Assembly: GCA_032173965.1 (NCBI GenBank)
Contig: CM063283.1
Span: forward strand, 20,130,501-20,194,500
Direction of reading: 5' to 3'
Source: Sitta carolinensis
Lineage: Eukaryota; Chordata; Aves; Passeriformes; Sittidae
DNA length: 64,000 nt
The notes beneath the pieces were generated by a model, which was given only the letters and a program-made list of their open reading frames with translations, was not told the origin of the DNA and searched no databases. Both the position numbers and the translations under genes were made by a program. Below are positions 23,073-37,716 of the stretch, piece after piece (position 1 is the first letter of the stretch; the number at the start of each line of letters is the position of its first letter).

Positions 23073-26000
23073 TTGTCACTGGATTTAAAGTTCATTAAAT
23101 ATTAGTCATACCCTTCAAAAGCAGACAGTGACTGTGGACCTCCAGGGCTGAATCCATTCTCTTCAGCATAACCAAGCTCCCAGGAACTTGTGAGACAAGA
23201 ACAGTTGTAAAGTAAGAGGTTTTCCTGACCAGCAGACTCATGTCAATATAATTGTGTCATTCTAGCTGACATAGCTTACATTCAAACATTGTAGGCCATA
23301 AAAATGATAATATAATACTTCTGATATTTAAATATTTCAAGTACTAAAAATTATTTTATAAAATCTGTTTTGGAAATTTAATACTGGGTGTTAGAGATTG
23401 ACTTGGGAGGCAAGCCCTGAGCCTTAGGAAGGGCTGAAAGATCTGAGAGCATTGTGAATATTCATATCTTTCATCCACTGAAATAGATTAAGTTTTACCT
23501 GTATGGGATTAATGCACATATTTTTGATTTTCTTTCTTCTTTTTGGCTAGGATGGAGACAGAATTCTGGGGGGGGGGGGAAACCCAAGAACAAACACCCC
23601 ATGGTTGAATTAACAAAATGATATATTGATAATTGTATATATATGTATAAAATTAATACATTAGTAAATTAAATAAAGTTAATAACTCCATTGCATTTTC
23701 AGAAAGTAGGGAGATAATTATTTTATTTCTATCTGTAAGAGTAGCATATTCAAAATCTTTTTCCCAGGACAACAAATAAGGTAGGCTTACAGCCTCCATT
23801 TTGTAATGTAAAATTCTAACACCGGATACTTCTTGAGCTTTGGAAAGCTTCCTACCTGACTTAAAATTCATGGCAAAATGTTTCTGACATTTGTATCAAT
23901 GCTCTTGATTCTCTTCTGCCAGCTGTAGTCTTACTTCAGTGGATTAATTTCAGAAGTTTAGCCCACGTTGAAAGAAAATGCTTATGTATGGCTTTTTATT
24001 CCTTCTCTTGCTAACATTTCATATTTTTCCTAGGGCTACTTACCAGATTTTTTTGAAGAACATTTTCCTTCTCACTCTGTATTGAGCTTGAAGTTTGTGG
24101 TTTCCATTTCACACCTAAAAAGGGATTTGCATGCCGAAAACATTCTTTTTGTACATCTCATTGCCTCGATGAAAAGACATTGCCTCTCCCTACAGCCCTC
24201 GCCTGCATGCCTCCTGAGAGAAAAACATGCAAACTATGGTGACAGCACCCCACCACTGGCTCAACCTGGAAACCTTCACAGAAAAGATTACCCTTGCACT
24301 GAGCCAATGTTTTGCTTAGTCTGACACGTCAGGTTTTGGCCCTGTGTGTCTAATATAAAGCCCCTCCCAGAAGAATTGAATCAAAATACCTCAGATTAAT
24401 CAATATCATGTTTATGTGTGAAACAGACTTACTGACCTTTTGGTAAGTGACCTACTAACAAAAGCAAGGTCTCAAAGGATTTACCCCTTCATGTTCAGTG
24501 TGGGGCAACAAGCCAGTATAACATCTGCTCAGTATGCATTGCAAAGCAAATTAACAATGCTGTCACCATTAATCAGCTTGTCCAAGTGAGTAAAATTTCA
24601 AAAGCTGATGTAAGAAAGCTTGCCTTGGAAAGCGAACATTTCATGTGGATCTGCATGGGTTCATCTAATGATGAATTAGTTAACCCTGAGAGATGAAGAA
24701 TGACTCCATCCCTGTGTTTGAGGGGGCAATGCATGTAAATCTGACAATGTACAAAGAAAGACTGTAAAGAAATTAGAGATATGGGAAGTAGTTTTATAAA
24801 AATTGATTGCTTGACATTGTTACCTCAAACTCCAGTGTGTGATATTAAATACAATGGATAAAAACCACCTTGTTCTGAGTCCTACCCACAGGCTGCAAGC
24901 TGTGATTAAATGTATGTTTTTTCACCCACAGAACTGTTATAATGCAGGTAGCATTTTTTAATTCCTTTCCCTCCTTAGTGGGCCACAGTGAGGAACTGTA
25001 CCTCAAAGAGAAAAATTACCTGGAATTAATTTCAGTGGAATAGATCAAAGAAATGCATCATCAATTTAAATCTGGGGTTAAATTAAGAGTGAAAACTGAG
25101 GAAAAGTCAGTAAAGGGAGCTGTTACTTCCTTATTTAATGAGGAGTAGAACATCTGTCAGAGGAGAAGGTGGGGAACACAGACACATGGAAGCTACAGAT
25201 GGAAAAAGTCTCTGCTAGCCAGATTAAAAATGTAAGTCCTATTCTATTGCATTGTCAAACCTGCTTTTAAAAGTCCAAGAGTTTTCTGCTTCCAAGATTC
25301 CCTTTGGAAGATGTCTCCAGACTGTAGTGTATTTTGGTCTCAGTATATTTTTTCCTGATATCCTTTTTTTTCAACCTGAATTTCTTCCCAGCACACTCCT
25401 TTGGAATACACTAAAATTTCCCCTCCCTCAGTAACCTTCACTGTCTTTTCTTTAGGACCTGATTCTCTTCTATCTTTTCAGTATATCAAGCCCCAAACTT
25501 ACTCCATTGGAAATTATCAGGATTATTCAAGGGGCAGGGCTCTAGCCTTAAAGAATAAAGTGGGAATCACTGGAATGGATAAAATGTGTCTTAAAAAAAC
25601 TTGAGACAAATGTTTTTTCATTGTGGAGAAAAGACTATATATTGAATGCATTAGTTTCTTAATCACTATAAATCAGAGACTGGGTAAAGAGAGTGGCCAT
25701 CACGTGAACTGAAAGATGTGCTGTTCTAATAGAAGAAATACATTACTTTTCTGTTGTATTGTTTTCATTTAGCTTAGGGAGGAAAAAGGTTGCAAATGTA
25801 TTGAAAAAGTGCTACTGACTAAGGACTGTGTCTTTGCTCCAACAGGCTAAAGGACAGCAGTAGCATAAAATAATTTTGGGTCTGATGATTATGAGTTACA
25901 TCAGATAAATATGATTAGATTATTGTAGATAACCAAAAATAAGTGTTAGGAAAAAAAGAAGAAAACTTCTAAGAGAGAAGTAGGGTGGTCAGAATAGTTT

Positions 26001-28889
26001 GTAGTCCTGAATGTTGAGAAAGTTTGGGAGTTGAAGGACACTTTAAAAAATGGATCACTATGCAATGATAGTAAATCAGAAATGAATGATTATCTGCCAA
26101 AGACACCACAAGAAAATGGGAGCTATTTTTTCCATCTTGTATAGGAAACAAACTTCCATATTTAAGAATAAGAAAGAACATTTTGATGCACTTGCAAACT
26201 TAGTATAGTACACAAGGCTTTGGAACATGTTGCAAAGGAAAATACTCTACAATGAAAGGCAGCAAAAAAGAAAAAGGACAGAATAGAGTTTGGGTTTATG
26301 AAAGATAATGGATTCTGCTGCCATTTTTTTAGTCAACAATAGGCTTTTTGTAGGAAAGAAAATACAGTGAATTTATCTTGACTTCTGTAAAGTATTCTCA
26401 TACAGTTAATAAATTAAAGTGGAAAAGATATGAAATTGCATAGGAATCACCTGACTATATGAATACAAATGGATATAATAATAATAAGAGGATTTGGCAA
26501 GGAGAGTAAGGGAAAGAGAGAATGAGGATTTATCACTATGAGTTCAAGGAAGATTGCAGAGAGACATCCTGCAGGATTTTTTATGGAACTCAGTATTATA
26601 AAATACCCTCATGAATGTCATTGGCACAAAGAATAGGAGCAAATTAATGAAATCTACTTATGACACAGTGGGAGGCATTTTCAGTATAGAGATAAAATAT
26701 TTTATAAGGAGTGGGAAAAGATTATCATACAAGAAAGACTGATATTTAAGTCAGGAGTAGTAGAAGTGTGATGAACTACAATAAAAAAGACTAGTAAGAA
26801 TTTCTCATTTAGGTTGACAATTTATCATTTAGAGGCAGGGACAATGACCTGCATGATAGGTTGATGGCCTAACTATGAGATGTGACTGACATGGAGATAT
26901 GAAAAAGACATCTCTCAGCTGAGAGTTGAGATATTTTAACAGAGATACAGAAATACTACATTAATTTTACTTAAAATAATAAAACATCTCCTGGAATGGA
27001 TCACCATTTAAAAAAAAAAAAATAACTTGGTCTGATTTGGTATACAGTATATCTTCAGAGATGGGATGCTAGGCTGCTCAGGAGACTGGATTCTACATTC
27101 ATGAAGAGCCTGTCTGGATAAGGTGCTTAAATGAGCAATGTTGTTCAAATGAGCAAATAGGTAAGGTCATAGATAAGAGGAATTTGTTCTTCGTTGCACA
27201 AGATGATACTGGTAAAATGAGAGGTAAAGCAAGATTTCTAAAGAGCAGAGCAGGTAGTTACCAAACTGAACCTCTGACATAAGTGGTGCAAGAAGACTAA
27301 TTATGTTTTTAAAGCACTGTCAACAGCCTGTGAGTAGATTTGTATTAAATGACTGTTTGCCATAACAGCAGATTGCACTTTGTGGACCTTAAGGTTTTTA
27401 TACAGACCCTCATCACCTTTTTTCCCTCCTCTTTCTTCCAATGGAAAGCAAAAAAAGCAAAGAGGAAAAAATACTTTTAAGATTGTCACTTCTGTTTAGG
27501 ACTGAAGAATCTACTTAAATATAGACAGTTTGAAACACTCCTTATGGCCTCAAAAAAGCCTAGTCCTTATTACAGTGCTCATCTAAGTTCAGCTTTTTCT
27601 GCTGAGGCTCAAGTAATTATTGTCTAGGTTGTGTTTTAGGCACAATTTTGAATGAGTTTGGAAATTCTGCCACATCCTCTACTATGCCTGATCATGGTCT
27701 GCTGAGGATATCAGATGCACCCTTGGCTTTTGCCTTCCCAAGACAACATTCCCTCTTTTTAGCTGTCTTGACCTGGCTTTATTCACCTTGACAGCTGCCA
27801 AGTGTCCCCAAACACCTACTTGGCCAGACAATGACAGCTCCTCCAGTGGAGCTGTGCTAGTCTGGAACGCCATCAGTCAAATTTGGGGTTCCTAAAATCA
27901 TGGTTAGAAGAATAAGGCAGAGATACATCCACAGACTCGCATTCCACACGTCACAAACTGACTCCTAGAAAAGCTCCAGCACAGATGGGGACAGTAATTC
28001 TGACATGCCCTTGTAAACTGCAGTGCCAAGCTCACTGAACTGGAGTGCTAGTCATTAACACTGCTCAATTAACAGGGGTTATTTCCACTCTGTTGGCTTC
28101 ATCTTCCCTGCTTTGGGCTCCACAGGCTCTGCACAGCTGTCCTGGTGTGATGCTGTGGCTGCTGTTTCTATAGTCTGTTCCCAAGGTGAGGCAGCACAAT
28201 GGAAAGGTAGCCAAAAAACAGATGTCAAAATGAAAATAAAATGAGAAAAGAACAGTTTATCACCACAAAATATTATCAGAAGGGAGCACGAATGAATCTT
28301 AGACCTGCTAAATTGAAATTTAAAATAAATCTTTTGAAAGAAGTCAGATTTTAAATCGAACGTAAGATCTGACTAATTAAAAATCATCATGTTAGATGTG
28401 TACCTAAGAACTCAGTATGAAACATTCTGGAATATTATAAATCTCACAGCTCTTTCATTTATATTTTGAAGAGTAAGAGTTTCTAGAAAAATTATTTTGA
28501 GCATTAACTCAAACAGTCCAAAGAAACTCTTCAGTTTCATACTCATAATATTTTTTTTTTCCATATTCAGCTATTGGCAGTTATATTTGCATGACAAACT
28601 TCTGTAATGGTCAGAGGGGGAGCCTGGGCTTATGGGATGAGTATGACTAGAGTTAGAGAATTGTTCTGCAGTGAGATGATTATTTTTTCTGTTTATAATG
28701 AGAGTTTTTCCTTTCCAAATTTGCCTTCTGTCCCTTCCAGATGATAAGAGCTCATCCTTCTCACAGCTAATAGTAAAGCATAGTTCAGTACACTGATGGT
28801 GCTTGGCTGGCACTATTAAAGGTGTTTTTATACTCATACAGACCAGAATGTTACCCACTTTATAAGCTACCACTTCCATTTTCTTCGTT
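23073..28889. other. Intergenic, AT-rich, no gene recognised
   Basis: A G12 run at 23568-23579 and scattered A/T homopolymers. No LINE, LTR or exon recognised. Frames are all short. The segment at 27660-27890 is more GC-rich, with a 63-codon minus-strand frame, but has no motif. Confidence 0.4.
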
Positions 28890-28890
28890 G

Positions 28891-28940
28891 TTTTTTTTTT
28901 TTTTTTTTTTCTATACAGGGGTGTGTGTGTTTGTTTGTTG
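28891..28940 (+). repeat. T20 tract followed by GT/GTTT repeat
   Basis: Twenty Ts (28891-28910), then CTATACAGGG, then (GT)n and TTTG units to about 28940. Simple repeat. Confidence 0.9.
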
Positions 28941-31900
28941 ATTTGTTTTTTCATTAAATCACAGCTCTTGCAACTTCTGTTGTGATTTACACCTTATGGT
29001 GCAGTATCATGTTCTGTAGTCTGTGTTCATTTACTAGATGTCTGCAAAATGCCCACCACAGAGACTTCCCTGACAACTTCCAAATTCCTTCTCATTCCCT
29101 TTCATATAGTAACTAATAATAATCAAGAGTCAAGACCACAATTCTTCAGCAGATTCCATTGCTATAGAATCACGACATACACAAGGCTCTGATAATATCT
29201 GAGTATTTTGTACATAATTTTGTTCCTAGACAGCTGGACACAGGGTCAGATGCCTTGGGAGTTTAAATCATTTTGTTTCCTATGCATTATCTAAGTGAGG
29301 AATTGCATGCAGGCGCAGATTGCCTCCCATGTTATCAGGAAACATCTTGAAATTTGGCCTGTGTTTGAGAATGAACTTCTCTGCACTGGATTTCTGATGT
29401 AAAACTCCTGCCTGCTCAAAATATTTGTCACTGCACTTTTATTATTTGATCATTTATTTATTTGATTATTTTGATCTTACTTTTTATCAGCTTTCTAGAT
29501 ACTGTGTTAGTTTTTAATTATACTTTCACACCACTGTAATCTCCACTCTTATGCATTCAAATCTAACTATATGGATCACTGTTCTGAAACAAATTCCTGA
29601 AACTCTTCTTCAGTGGTCTCAAAGAAGGACCAAGGCTGATTTACTTCATGTAAATAAAAGAAATTCCACCAAAGGTGCTGGAGATCCATAGATTTCATAA
29701 GCTGGTCCTTTATACCCTTTCTGTTTTGGGAGTATCTAGCAGCATTAAAACGTAGCAGTGTTGCTGTAGCTGCAATGGGCTATAAAGGAGCTGGTAGAAC
29801 TTGCAAAACTCAAACTGGTTTATTACAAACCTTTTCTCTGGATAGTTTGATGGAAGGCATGACTTTCTAAAAACTGTGTCTTATGCTTTAAGAGCAGCTC
29901 CTAAGCAATGTTTTTTCCTAGACCTAGCCAACGCTGCTCATTTGATTGTTTACTAAACATTTCTAGACTGGTGAGAAGGGAGTTTTGTCTCTCTTTGAAT
30001 ATGCACTGCACTTATTCACACATTCCCAATCCTTGCTTGCACTCTGTTATCTTTTCTTTATAGTCTGCTTTACATAAGCAGTTGTTGTGTTGTATTATCT
30101 GATCATCCTCTTTTAAAAATTACAGAAAAAAAAAAAAATTAGCAATTATTCCCCCAGAGCTAAGGGGAAATCTGAAAAAAAACCCTCAGCACTTCTTGCC
30201 TCAAAGAACTTTGGGGTACCCATGGGTGGGATCCTGAGGAACCCCACAACCTGTGGTTAGTTTCTAGAGACAGTATGACCAGATCTTCATACAATTTCTT
30301 GATACCCTAGGCATTTTTCAAAACACTAGTTTATCTTTTCAATCAATCCAAAGAGATACATATAATTTACTAGAAAATGTTTGTTCCTGAGAAAGCAGAG
30401 TGTGCTCTGTGTTTGTCAGGAACAGGCTGGAATTGTGGAATGTGTATTGCTCTGAGTAAGAATCCTGGAATGAAAAGCTGATTGCTTCCTCAAAAGCCTG
30501 CTTGCTTGCTTTCCTTTTGTTTTTTTTGGCTCAAGTAGGATATTGACACGATTTGCTGAGCATTCCTGCACTACTGTGAAAAAAATTCCCTCATCAGAGA
30601 AAAATACACTTCTTTAGTTAGGAGGCAGTAAAAGGACCAGCACGCAGCTTACACAAATACTGAATTATAAACACGTTGTAAAACATTCGAATCCATAATT
30701 TTGATAATATAATTCTGTACTTTTTGGTGAAAGATTAAAAGGAAAAATTCTCAGGATATAAAACCAGGACCAGATAATCAGCATATTTACATTTGGGAAA
30801 GTTGTGGTCCTGTGTAGCAATTTAGTAGGTTTTCCTTAGCTAACTCACAACAGAAGTGATGAGCCCAAAGGAGATGTCTGCAGCATTTGTTCCAAACAAT
30901 CAGCTCCTTTACAGAAAAGTAGAGTCCTCAGAAACTTGCCTATTTACCACAGATCATTTTCAGCTAGAATCAATCTTCTGGTTCTTTGTAGGCCAAGATT
31001 GCAATCTTGCTGGAAAACTATCAGGGAGCCACAGAAACAATAAAACCTTGGGAAGGAAAGATGTATCCCAGAGTGGATGGTAAAAAGACTTCATTGCCTG
31101 TGACTGCTCCACCTATTTCAGGAGCTGACTCGAAGATTTCTCCTGTTTCACGACTTGTCTTTCTGCTGGGCTGTTGGCCAAGGGCCAGCATTTCAATTAG
31201 GCACAAGCTGGGAGATGGCCCACAGGTCAGTGCCTTTCCCCAGACACCAAAGGCAGCGTTAAGATAAAATCTTAACTGAGTTCTGGCCAAGCTCAGACTG
31301 AAACCATCATTTTCTCATTCCTCATGTTTCACGATGTTGACTGCAGCTGGATTTGTACATCTGAATACTGGGAGATAGTAATGTGTAAATAGTAAAGCCT
31401 AAATGGACTTCTTCATGTGTAGGAGACAACAGCAAAGCTCTATGAACAGGATCAGCATAAAACAGTGGAAGGACTCTCTTTGCAAAAATAGCTTAGTGGA
31501 TGGAGTTCACAAATAATTTCCATCTTTACAGCACATTTTTGGAAGCACTGTAAACAACTTATTCATACAACTGCCATTGGAAGTAAGAAAGCAGCATTTT
31601 TCTTGTATTATGAATGGTAATATTGGAAAAAATAATTTGAAGCCACAGAAAACAGTGATAGAGCTGGGACTGGATAATCAAAACGTTAAGTAATCAACCA
31701 TTGTACACAGCTTAAAGTCACATTTTCATTGAACTGGGCCATGCAGGCACTCACATAAACTCTGTGAACTGACCACCTCTGTCAAACAATAAAACAACAT
31801 GATCCCCGCCTTGTAGATGGGGAATTGAAATGCAAATATATTTTGTCACACAGGAAAAAGCAGGATCTGAACCAGATGTTCGAAGATCTGGCCCAGTGCC

Positions 31901-32091
31901 TTAAACACAAAATAATGCTTTTAACTCATAAAAGTGCTCAGACAAAACTTCTCTTTCTCACCTTTTATGATCTTGTTTAGTAAAGAAAATAGAGAAAGAT
32001 CAATAGGTACACTGTTAACTCAAACACAGCTTGGTGATAAGAGAACATGCTTTGATGACTGTGGAATGTTATTTGACTTTTTCTTAAATTT
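28941..32091. other. Intergenic, no gene recognised
   Basis: AT-rich single-copy-looking DNA. The frames at 30856-31083, 31007-31267 and 31021-31290 overlap on opposite strands and have no domain features. Confidence 0.4.
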
Positions 32092-32108
32092 GGGGGGGGG
32101 GGGGGGGG
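32092..32108 (+). repeat. G17 homopolymer
   Basis: Seventeen consecutive Gs followed by AAGGGGAAAG. It can form G-quadruplex structures and is prone to length change and sequencing error. Confidence 0.95.
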
Positions 32109-35100
32109 AAGGGGAAAGAAAGTGTTTTGGGTAGAGACGATTTCCAGGCTTGAATCGTTTCCCTCTGTAAACTCCTTTTTTATTTTGATACATCTTTTCC
32201 AAAATTACCCAGGGCCCACAGACATGGATGGCACTGTGTAAACTGCCTAAGCTGCTTTACAAACTGCAAATTGTTGTGAAAATTTGATAGGACAACTACA
32301 TGGATCCATTATCTGTACTTCCCTGTCTGCACTGGGAAAATGTGTTTCAAAAGCATTGTTTGTCCAGAATATGTAAATAAAATTGACTAGGACAGTTGTG
32401 CAGAGAAATGCTGTTGTGCTGTCATCTCCTCACCCCTCTGGATGCCTTGGCCCTGATAATTACCCTCAGCTCCTGTGGGAGCAGAAATGTGCTGACTAAA
32501 CGATTGTCCTGTTATCTGGGTTTCCTACTGTGCTGGGAGTTCTTTGCTTTAATTTCATTAACTGCCTTAAAGCCTAGCCATGTGCAAAATGTCATCTTTT
32601 TTCAGCAAAATCTGCATTAAGGCAAAAGATACTGTTTAATAGCCTAGTTAGTGGGGTGAACAAAGAGCTGCATGACAGGTTCTTCGTGCGAGTGAGTGCC
32701 AGTTCAAACCTATTTAACCACTGTAAATTGATTTGAAGGCAGCACCAGATGTGCCACTAGATTTCCATTTATTCCTCACCGAAAGTCAATTAAATGCATC
32801 TTGCCTGGAAATTGTCTCAGGGAAGCAGATGTGATATGTTTCTTGAGGCTTTGACAAAAGACCATTTTTTTTAAGCTTCAGACAGGAGTTAAGGGTGCAC
32901 AGCATCTCCCAGGAGACTCACAGCATAATGGCTGGCCACAGTGTAAGTGGAATCTGCTTTGAGTAATATGACCTAGATTCAAGAAGTCTTTTGAGTAATT
33001 CTGTGAATGGAAGACTAAAATCAAATCAGATATTTAAACCATAATAATCCTTTCCTACAGAACGCAGATGAAACTACTTTGCTTCAATAATCAACCTCAT
33101 AATTCTTCAGTTCTATTTTATATTGCAATGTTCATTTCCTGTGGCTGTTTTCTAAGATCTCAGCATTTACAGGAAACCTAACTCTCTAACACATCCCACT
33201 TGGAGAGAGTTTTCACTGCTCACAGAAAGGTACTGAAAGGTGCAAAAGTTCAAACATACTCAGCTGCAGATGAGCTCACCCTCACCAGTTCTCTGCAGCT
33301 GATTATAATAAAAACATCACCTCCCATGTGACCAGCTCTTGCCATTGAAAAGTAATAATGTCATCTCCAGAGGGATCCTGGATGACATACAGCTAGTATT
33401 AAAATGCAGATATTTCTCCAGATTTCTCTGCAGCCTGTAATTTCCTTTAGGGGAACAACTATGTGATTGGGCAGAGTTTAAAGAGGGCAAAGGAATAAAC
33501 ACTCTGTTAATATTAAAGGGAAACAAAAAAGATAACCGTAGTAAAACAGATTGTAACTTGGCAGTTGGGGTAAACATGTAGGGCAGCACTGATAATAAGG
33601 GTTGAAATTTACTCTTATTTATTATATAGGAAGCTATATGGCTTTGATTTTAAGAAGTTATTAATAGCATTATTCCTTCAAGCTAAAGATGTTATTGTCA
33701 AGTCTGATCAAATAGCCCATGGAAATATTTGCTTTATGGGTCATTTGATCAAGTCATCAGAACATTTAGATTAGCATCTGTTGTATAAGAAATTTGCCTT
33801 TCTGTGCAAGAATTCTATCTCCAAGAAATATCACAGACTTCTCCTAAATTCTACCATACCTGGTGGCCTCAAGCAAGAGCAGAGGCATTCCTGTGAAAAG
33901 AATAAAGCCCAAAATACTTGCTGAGTACATGGCCTTGGTCATTATAGATGCATGATTACTTGCCTAGCATTTAATTTGTGGCAGTCTTCATTTCTAGGAA
34001 AAAAACCCCAAACCCATTATATTATGCAGATCTGTCAGGAAAAAGAAGATTAAATACTGTTACTTGCAGACAAAGGAATTCAGAAACCTTAAGAAACATC
34101 AGACAAGAATTACAATATACCCCAGAGTTTGCCTGAGACAACCAAAGCCGGAGGAGGCTATGTGCTTTCCAGACACTCCTCTCAGCTAGATTCCATCACC
34201 AGGCAGAGGGATGTATTGTAATAAATATGTAATATCATCCCTCAGAGTTTAAGAAGCTATCTCCATTCTTTTGGGAAGGCAGTAACATAAAGCTAAGAAA
34301 GGAATCTCCTCAAAAACATCCCATCCAAACTGGAGAGTCTGAATGCAAGAAACATAGTCACTAAATATTAATGTGGAGTCAGACTCTTTATGTACACAGA
34401 CAACATAAAAAATAAAGGATACCATGTTATTTTAACAGAGCAGGAGGAATTGCTAGCATTGCAGACTAATCAGCACATTGGAAGTTGCTGAGTAGGTACT
34501 GCTTTATCTTCACAAAACCCAAACAGACCTTAGAATGTGTATTAGCTGCTGATGGTTTCACTAACTTCCTTAAAGTCATCTCTAGCTCTTCCCAGCTCTT
34601 TATTATTTCTCTAAGAACACATCACAGGACTAAGTGGGCCCGAGATGATAACTTACAGTGTATCATCTATCATGACTCCTTCGGATTACTTTTAGGAGGT
34701 AAGAGGCCACAGAAAGTTTAAGGTAGGCCTACACCTGACACAGCTCAAAATGTGAGAAGAAATGGGGCGTTTGAAAAGAAGTCTTCAAGGTTATTGCTGC
34801 CCATATCATCAGTGCTGAGGCAACACTTGGGATGCTTTAGCTATCATGAAAAAGAAGGATTAAAAGGCAAAGTCTTGGTCTATTGAGATTCCCCTATAGG
34901 AACTCAAGGAGAACTTGTAAGTCAGGTTAAGCAGAACTTTTAATTCAAAATCAATACCCAGAGTCCTCTGTAAGTCCATATCCATACAAAAATTAGCTCT
35001 CAGAAATTGTTACAGCTCAATTAAAGTAACACTGCAGGTTCTCTGAATTTTGGATGGCAAGAAATGGCCACCCAAAATTCAGCTTCACTTCCAAACTGAC

Positions 35101-37543
35101 ACAAGTTGTTTGTTTTATCCCCAGAGCTAATGAGATGTGTTCTATGTAAACTGTCTATCACTGCACTCTCCAAGGCTCATCAATATTCAGGAAGAAAAAT
35201 AGACCTTTGCCTAGAGACAAGGCAAGGCTGAAACAGCATTTCTGTGAAAGAAGTCTTTCTGTAGGATTTAGAAAATGCAGGAAGAATCAGATGAGCTTGA
35301 AAATTGACATGGCTTTTCTGAAGTTAACTTACACAATTTGTAGTATAGACTTGGCATCAGAATTAGAGATACTTAATTATGTGCTATTCCCAACAACTGC
35401 AAAACCATTTTTGAAAAGCTGCTCAATGGATACCAATTTTACTGCCCTGAGGAAAAGTGGCTGTGAGCATTACATGTGCACTCAACAAGGCACAGACAAA
35501 CATTACAATTCAAATTCTAGTAGAGACAAACCCTGAATTCCCTGTGAGAGCTGAGGGTGACCAGATTTGGTGCATTATAGTGAGTGCCTGCAGAGAAGCA
35601 GGAGCAGGTGTGGCACATCCTGTAGATATGCAACCGAAAGACAGAAATACAAGTACAGGCAGACAGAGCTAAAGGCTCTTGGCTGTGCTTGTTGAATGAA
35701 CACAAGAACAATCCAATGCCCCATCAGAAGGGCTTCCCCTAAATGTCTTATTACCAACTCAATTTTTTAAAGAAGCAACAGAAATCCTCTTATGGACCAA
35801 AATATTTAGTTTTCATAATTTCTTGCCAGGTTGGCAATGTTGTGCTTCATACCTTTGTGTTGAAGTTCACACCAGAAACCCAAGCCACAGAAGGTAAAGC
35901 TGAAGTAAATGTGTAATAAAACTTGCAGGTTTTTGTGTCCCATTCTAACCTGGCTTTCACTCATCTCATCTCATGTAGAGTTAGGTGCCCTAAATCGTAA
36001 AAAAATTTCAAAGCTGTACCAAAGTCTAATTTGTTGCCAGCAACTTGCCCTCCACAGCTAACAGGAGAGCATCTGACAAGCTTAAAGCTTGGGTGGTTAG
36101 AAATCATCCATGAATTTCATCTTAACTATTCTTGGTTTAGCAGCTTTAGTAAAATGGCTCAATAGTTCCCTAATAATATCTACACCATTATCTAAATCCA
36201 GCTATAGTGCACATGTGCAATTCCAAACCTGCATTTCCTAGAATGTGTTGACTTCAGTTTTGAAGTTCTGGGTATTAAGAGTGGGATTAAGCTTTTTCAA
36301 GTCACAGAAGAGTCCATTTGAGATAAAGAATTATTTTAAAAACAATTTTTTAATTAAAGCAACCTGACTTGGAAAAATTCTTGTCGCTCACTTTGAAAAA
36401 AGAAAACCACAGGCTTAGACAAGTAGGACTCACATAAGCATGGAGATAGAAGTACTACCTAGGCAATATTCAAAGAAAAATTTAATTTTTTTTTTGTGTG
36501 CCATTTTTCTGCAGATTTTGAGCTGCTGTGAGGTGTGTGAATGTGAGGAACAGCAAAGTCCAGATGTTTTCCAACACTGGGAAGCAGCTGGAAGCCAAGC
36601 ATAACAAGGACAATAGGGCAGAAGCTGTGTCAGCCCCATGCTACCAGGATAAACCCAGCATGGCCAGCCAGGCATGGCATCCAGAGACAGCCCAGAGCCC
36701 AAGTCATACATGGGGATGAGGTAGGCCTAAGGAACAGAAACAAGAATTAAGGCAAAAGGTGAAATAATGAGAGATTTAGAGCAATTCGTTGCACCTTGTG
36801 AATTAAGTAAGTAATTCATAAGTAAGTAAGCTCTCCTGGTCAATCCCTAGGTAGAAAGGATGAACCAGCCACCTCCTGTGATAATCTGCTATGAACTGCA
36901 GTGCAGAATCTGCAGCTTATCCACTTGCCAGGATCCTTTCTACCTGACTGAATGGGTCAGATTTGTCTAATCTGAAGATGAAATATGTTTTAGGACAAAG
37001 ACCCTGTGTTCCTTTGTGCTTATCAAGGCTGATGAAGTTCTGTGCTTCCCATCTTGGAAAACAACATTAAGAGAAGAGCAAACTGCAGGCCGGTGACATC
37101 TGCAAACTGCAGTAGAACACAGCTTGCTTATCTGTCAGCCTGTCAGGCTCACCTGTGATTTAACTTCTGTATTTTCTGTGTCTGTAAGAAATGTTAGAGG
37201 ATCTCCCAGGTCAAAAGTATCTTGGAAAGAAGAAAATAGGCACAACAGCAGCTTTGTGAGTGTGTTGATCGTTAGCGATTTCTGTCGGTGATAAAACATA
37301 TGCTTCAATTTTACTTCACTGAAAAATGTTCAGTAAGGAGACCAGGTATTCCTCTTGAGAAAACTGCAGCGAGGAGTTTAGTTTCCAATGACTTTAGGTG
37401 TTGGGTGAAGAAAGGAGGAAAAAAGGTGGAGCAACTTTTGGGACAATAGCTGTGTTCGTGCTGTCCTCTACTGGTGAAGAACACAAGTTACGCTACTTGT
37501 GTAAGCAGTGCTCAGATAGTATGAGATATTAAAATTCAGTACT
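32109..37543. other. Intergenic, includes possible conserved elements
   Basis: No gene or recognisable transposon. Segments at about 32400-32620 and 32640-32870 have an even composition without low-complexity sequence (for example GGCAGCACCAGATGTGCC near 32739) and are the best candidates for conserved enhancers here. This is judged by texture only. Confidence 0.3.
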
Positions 37544-37570
37544 TGTGTGTGTGTATGTGTGTGTGTGTGT
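37544..37570 (+). repeat. (GT)n microsatellite with one TA interruption
   Basis: Twenty-seven bases of GT with one interrupting TA. Confidence 0.95.
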
Positions 37571-37692
37571 CAAAAAGGACAGTCTTCCAACCACAGTTGC
37601 TTCAGGTAAATCCATCAGTTTAATGTAAATTTTCTGCCATTGCTGGGTATGCAGTGGGTATGCAGGAAAACGCTTCCCAAATCTTCCCTTTC

Positions 37693-37716
37693 TTTTTTTT
37701 TTTTTTTTTTTTTTTT
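37693..37716 (+). repeat. T24 homopolymer
   Basis: Twenty-four Ts, read as A24 on the minus strand. No retroposon body recognised next to it. Confidence 0.95.
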
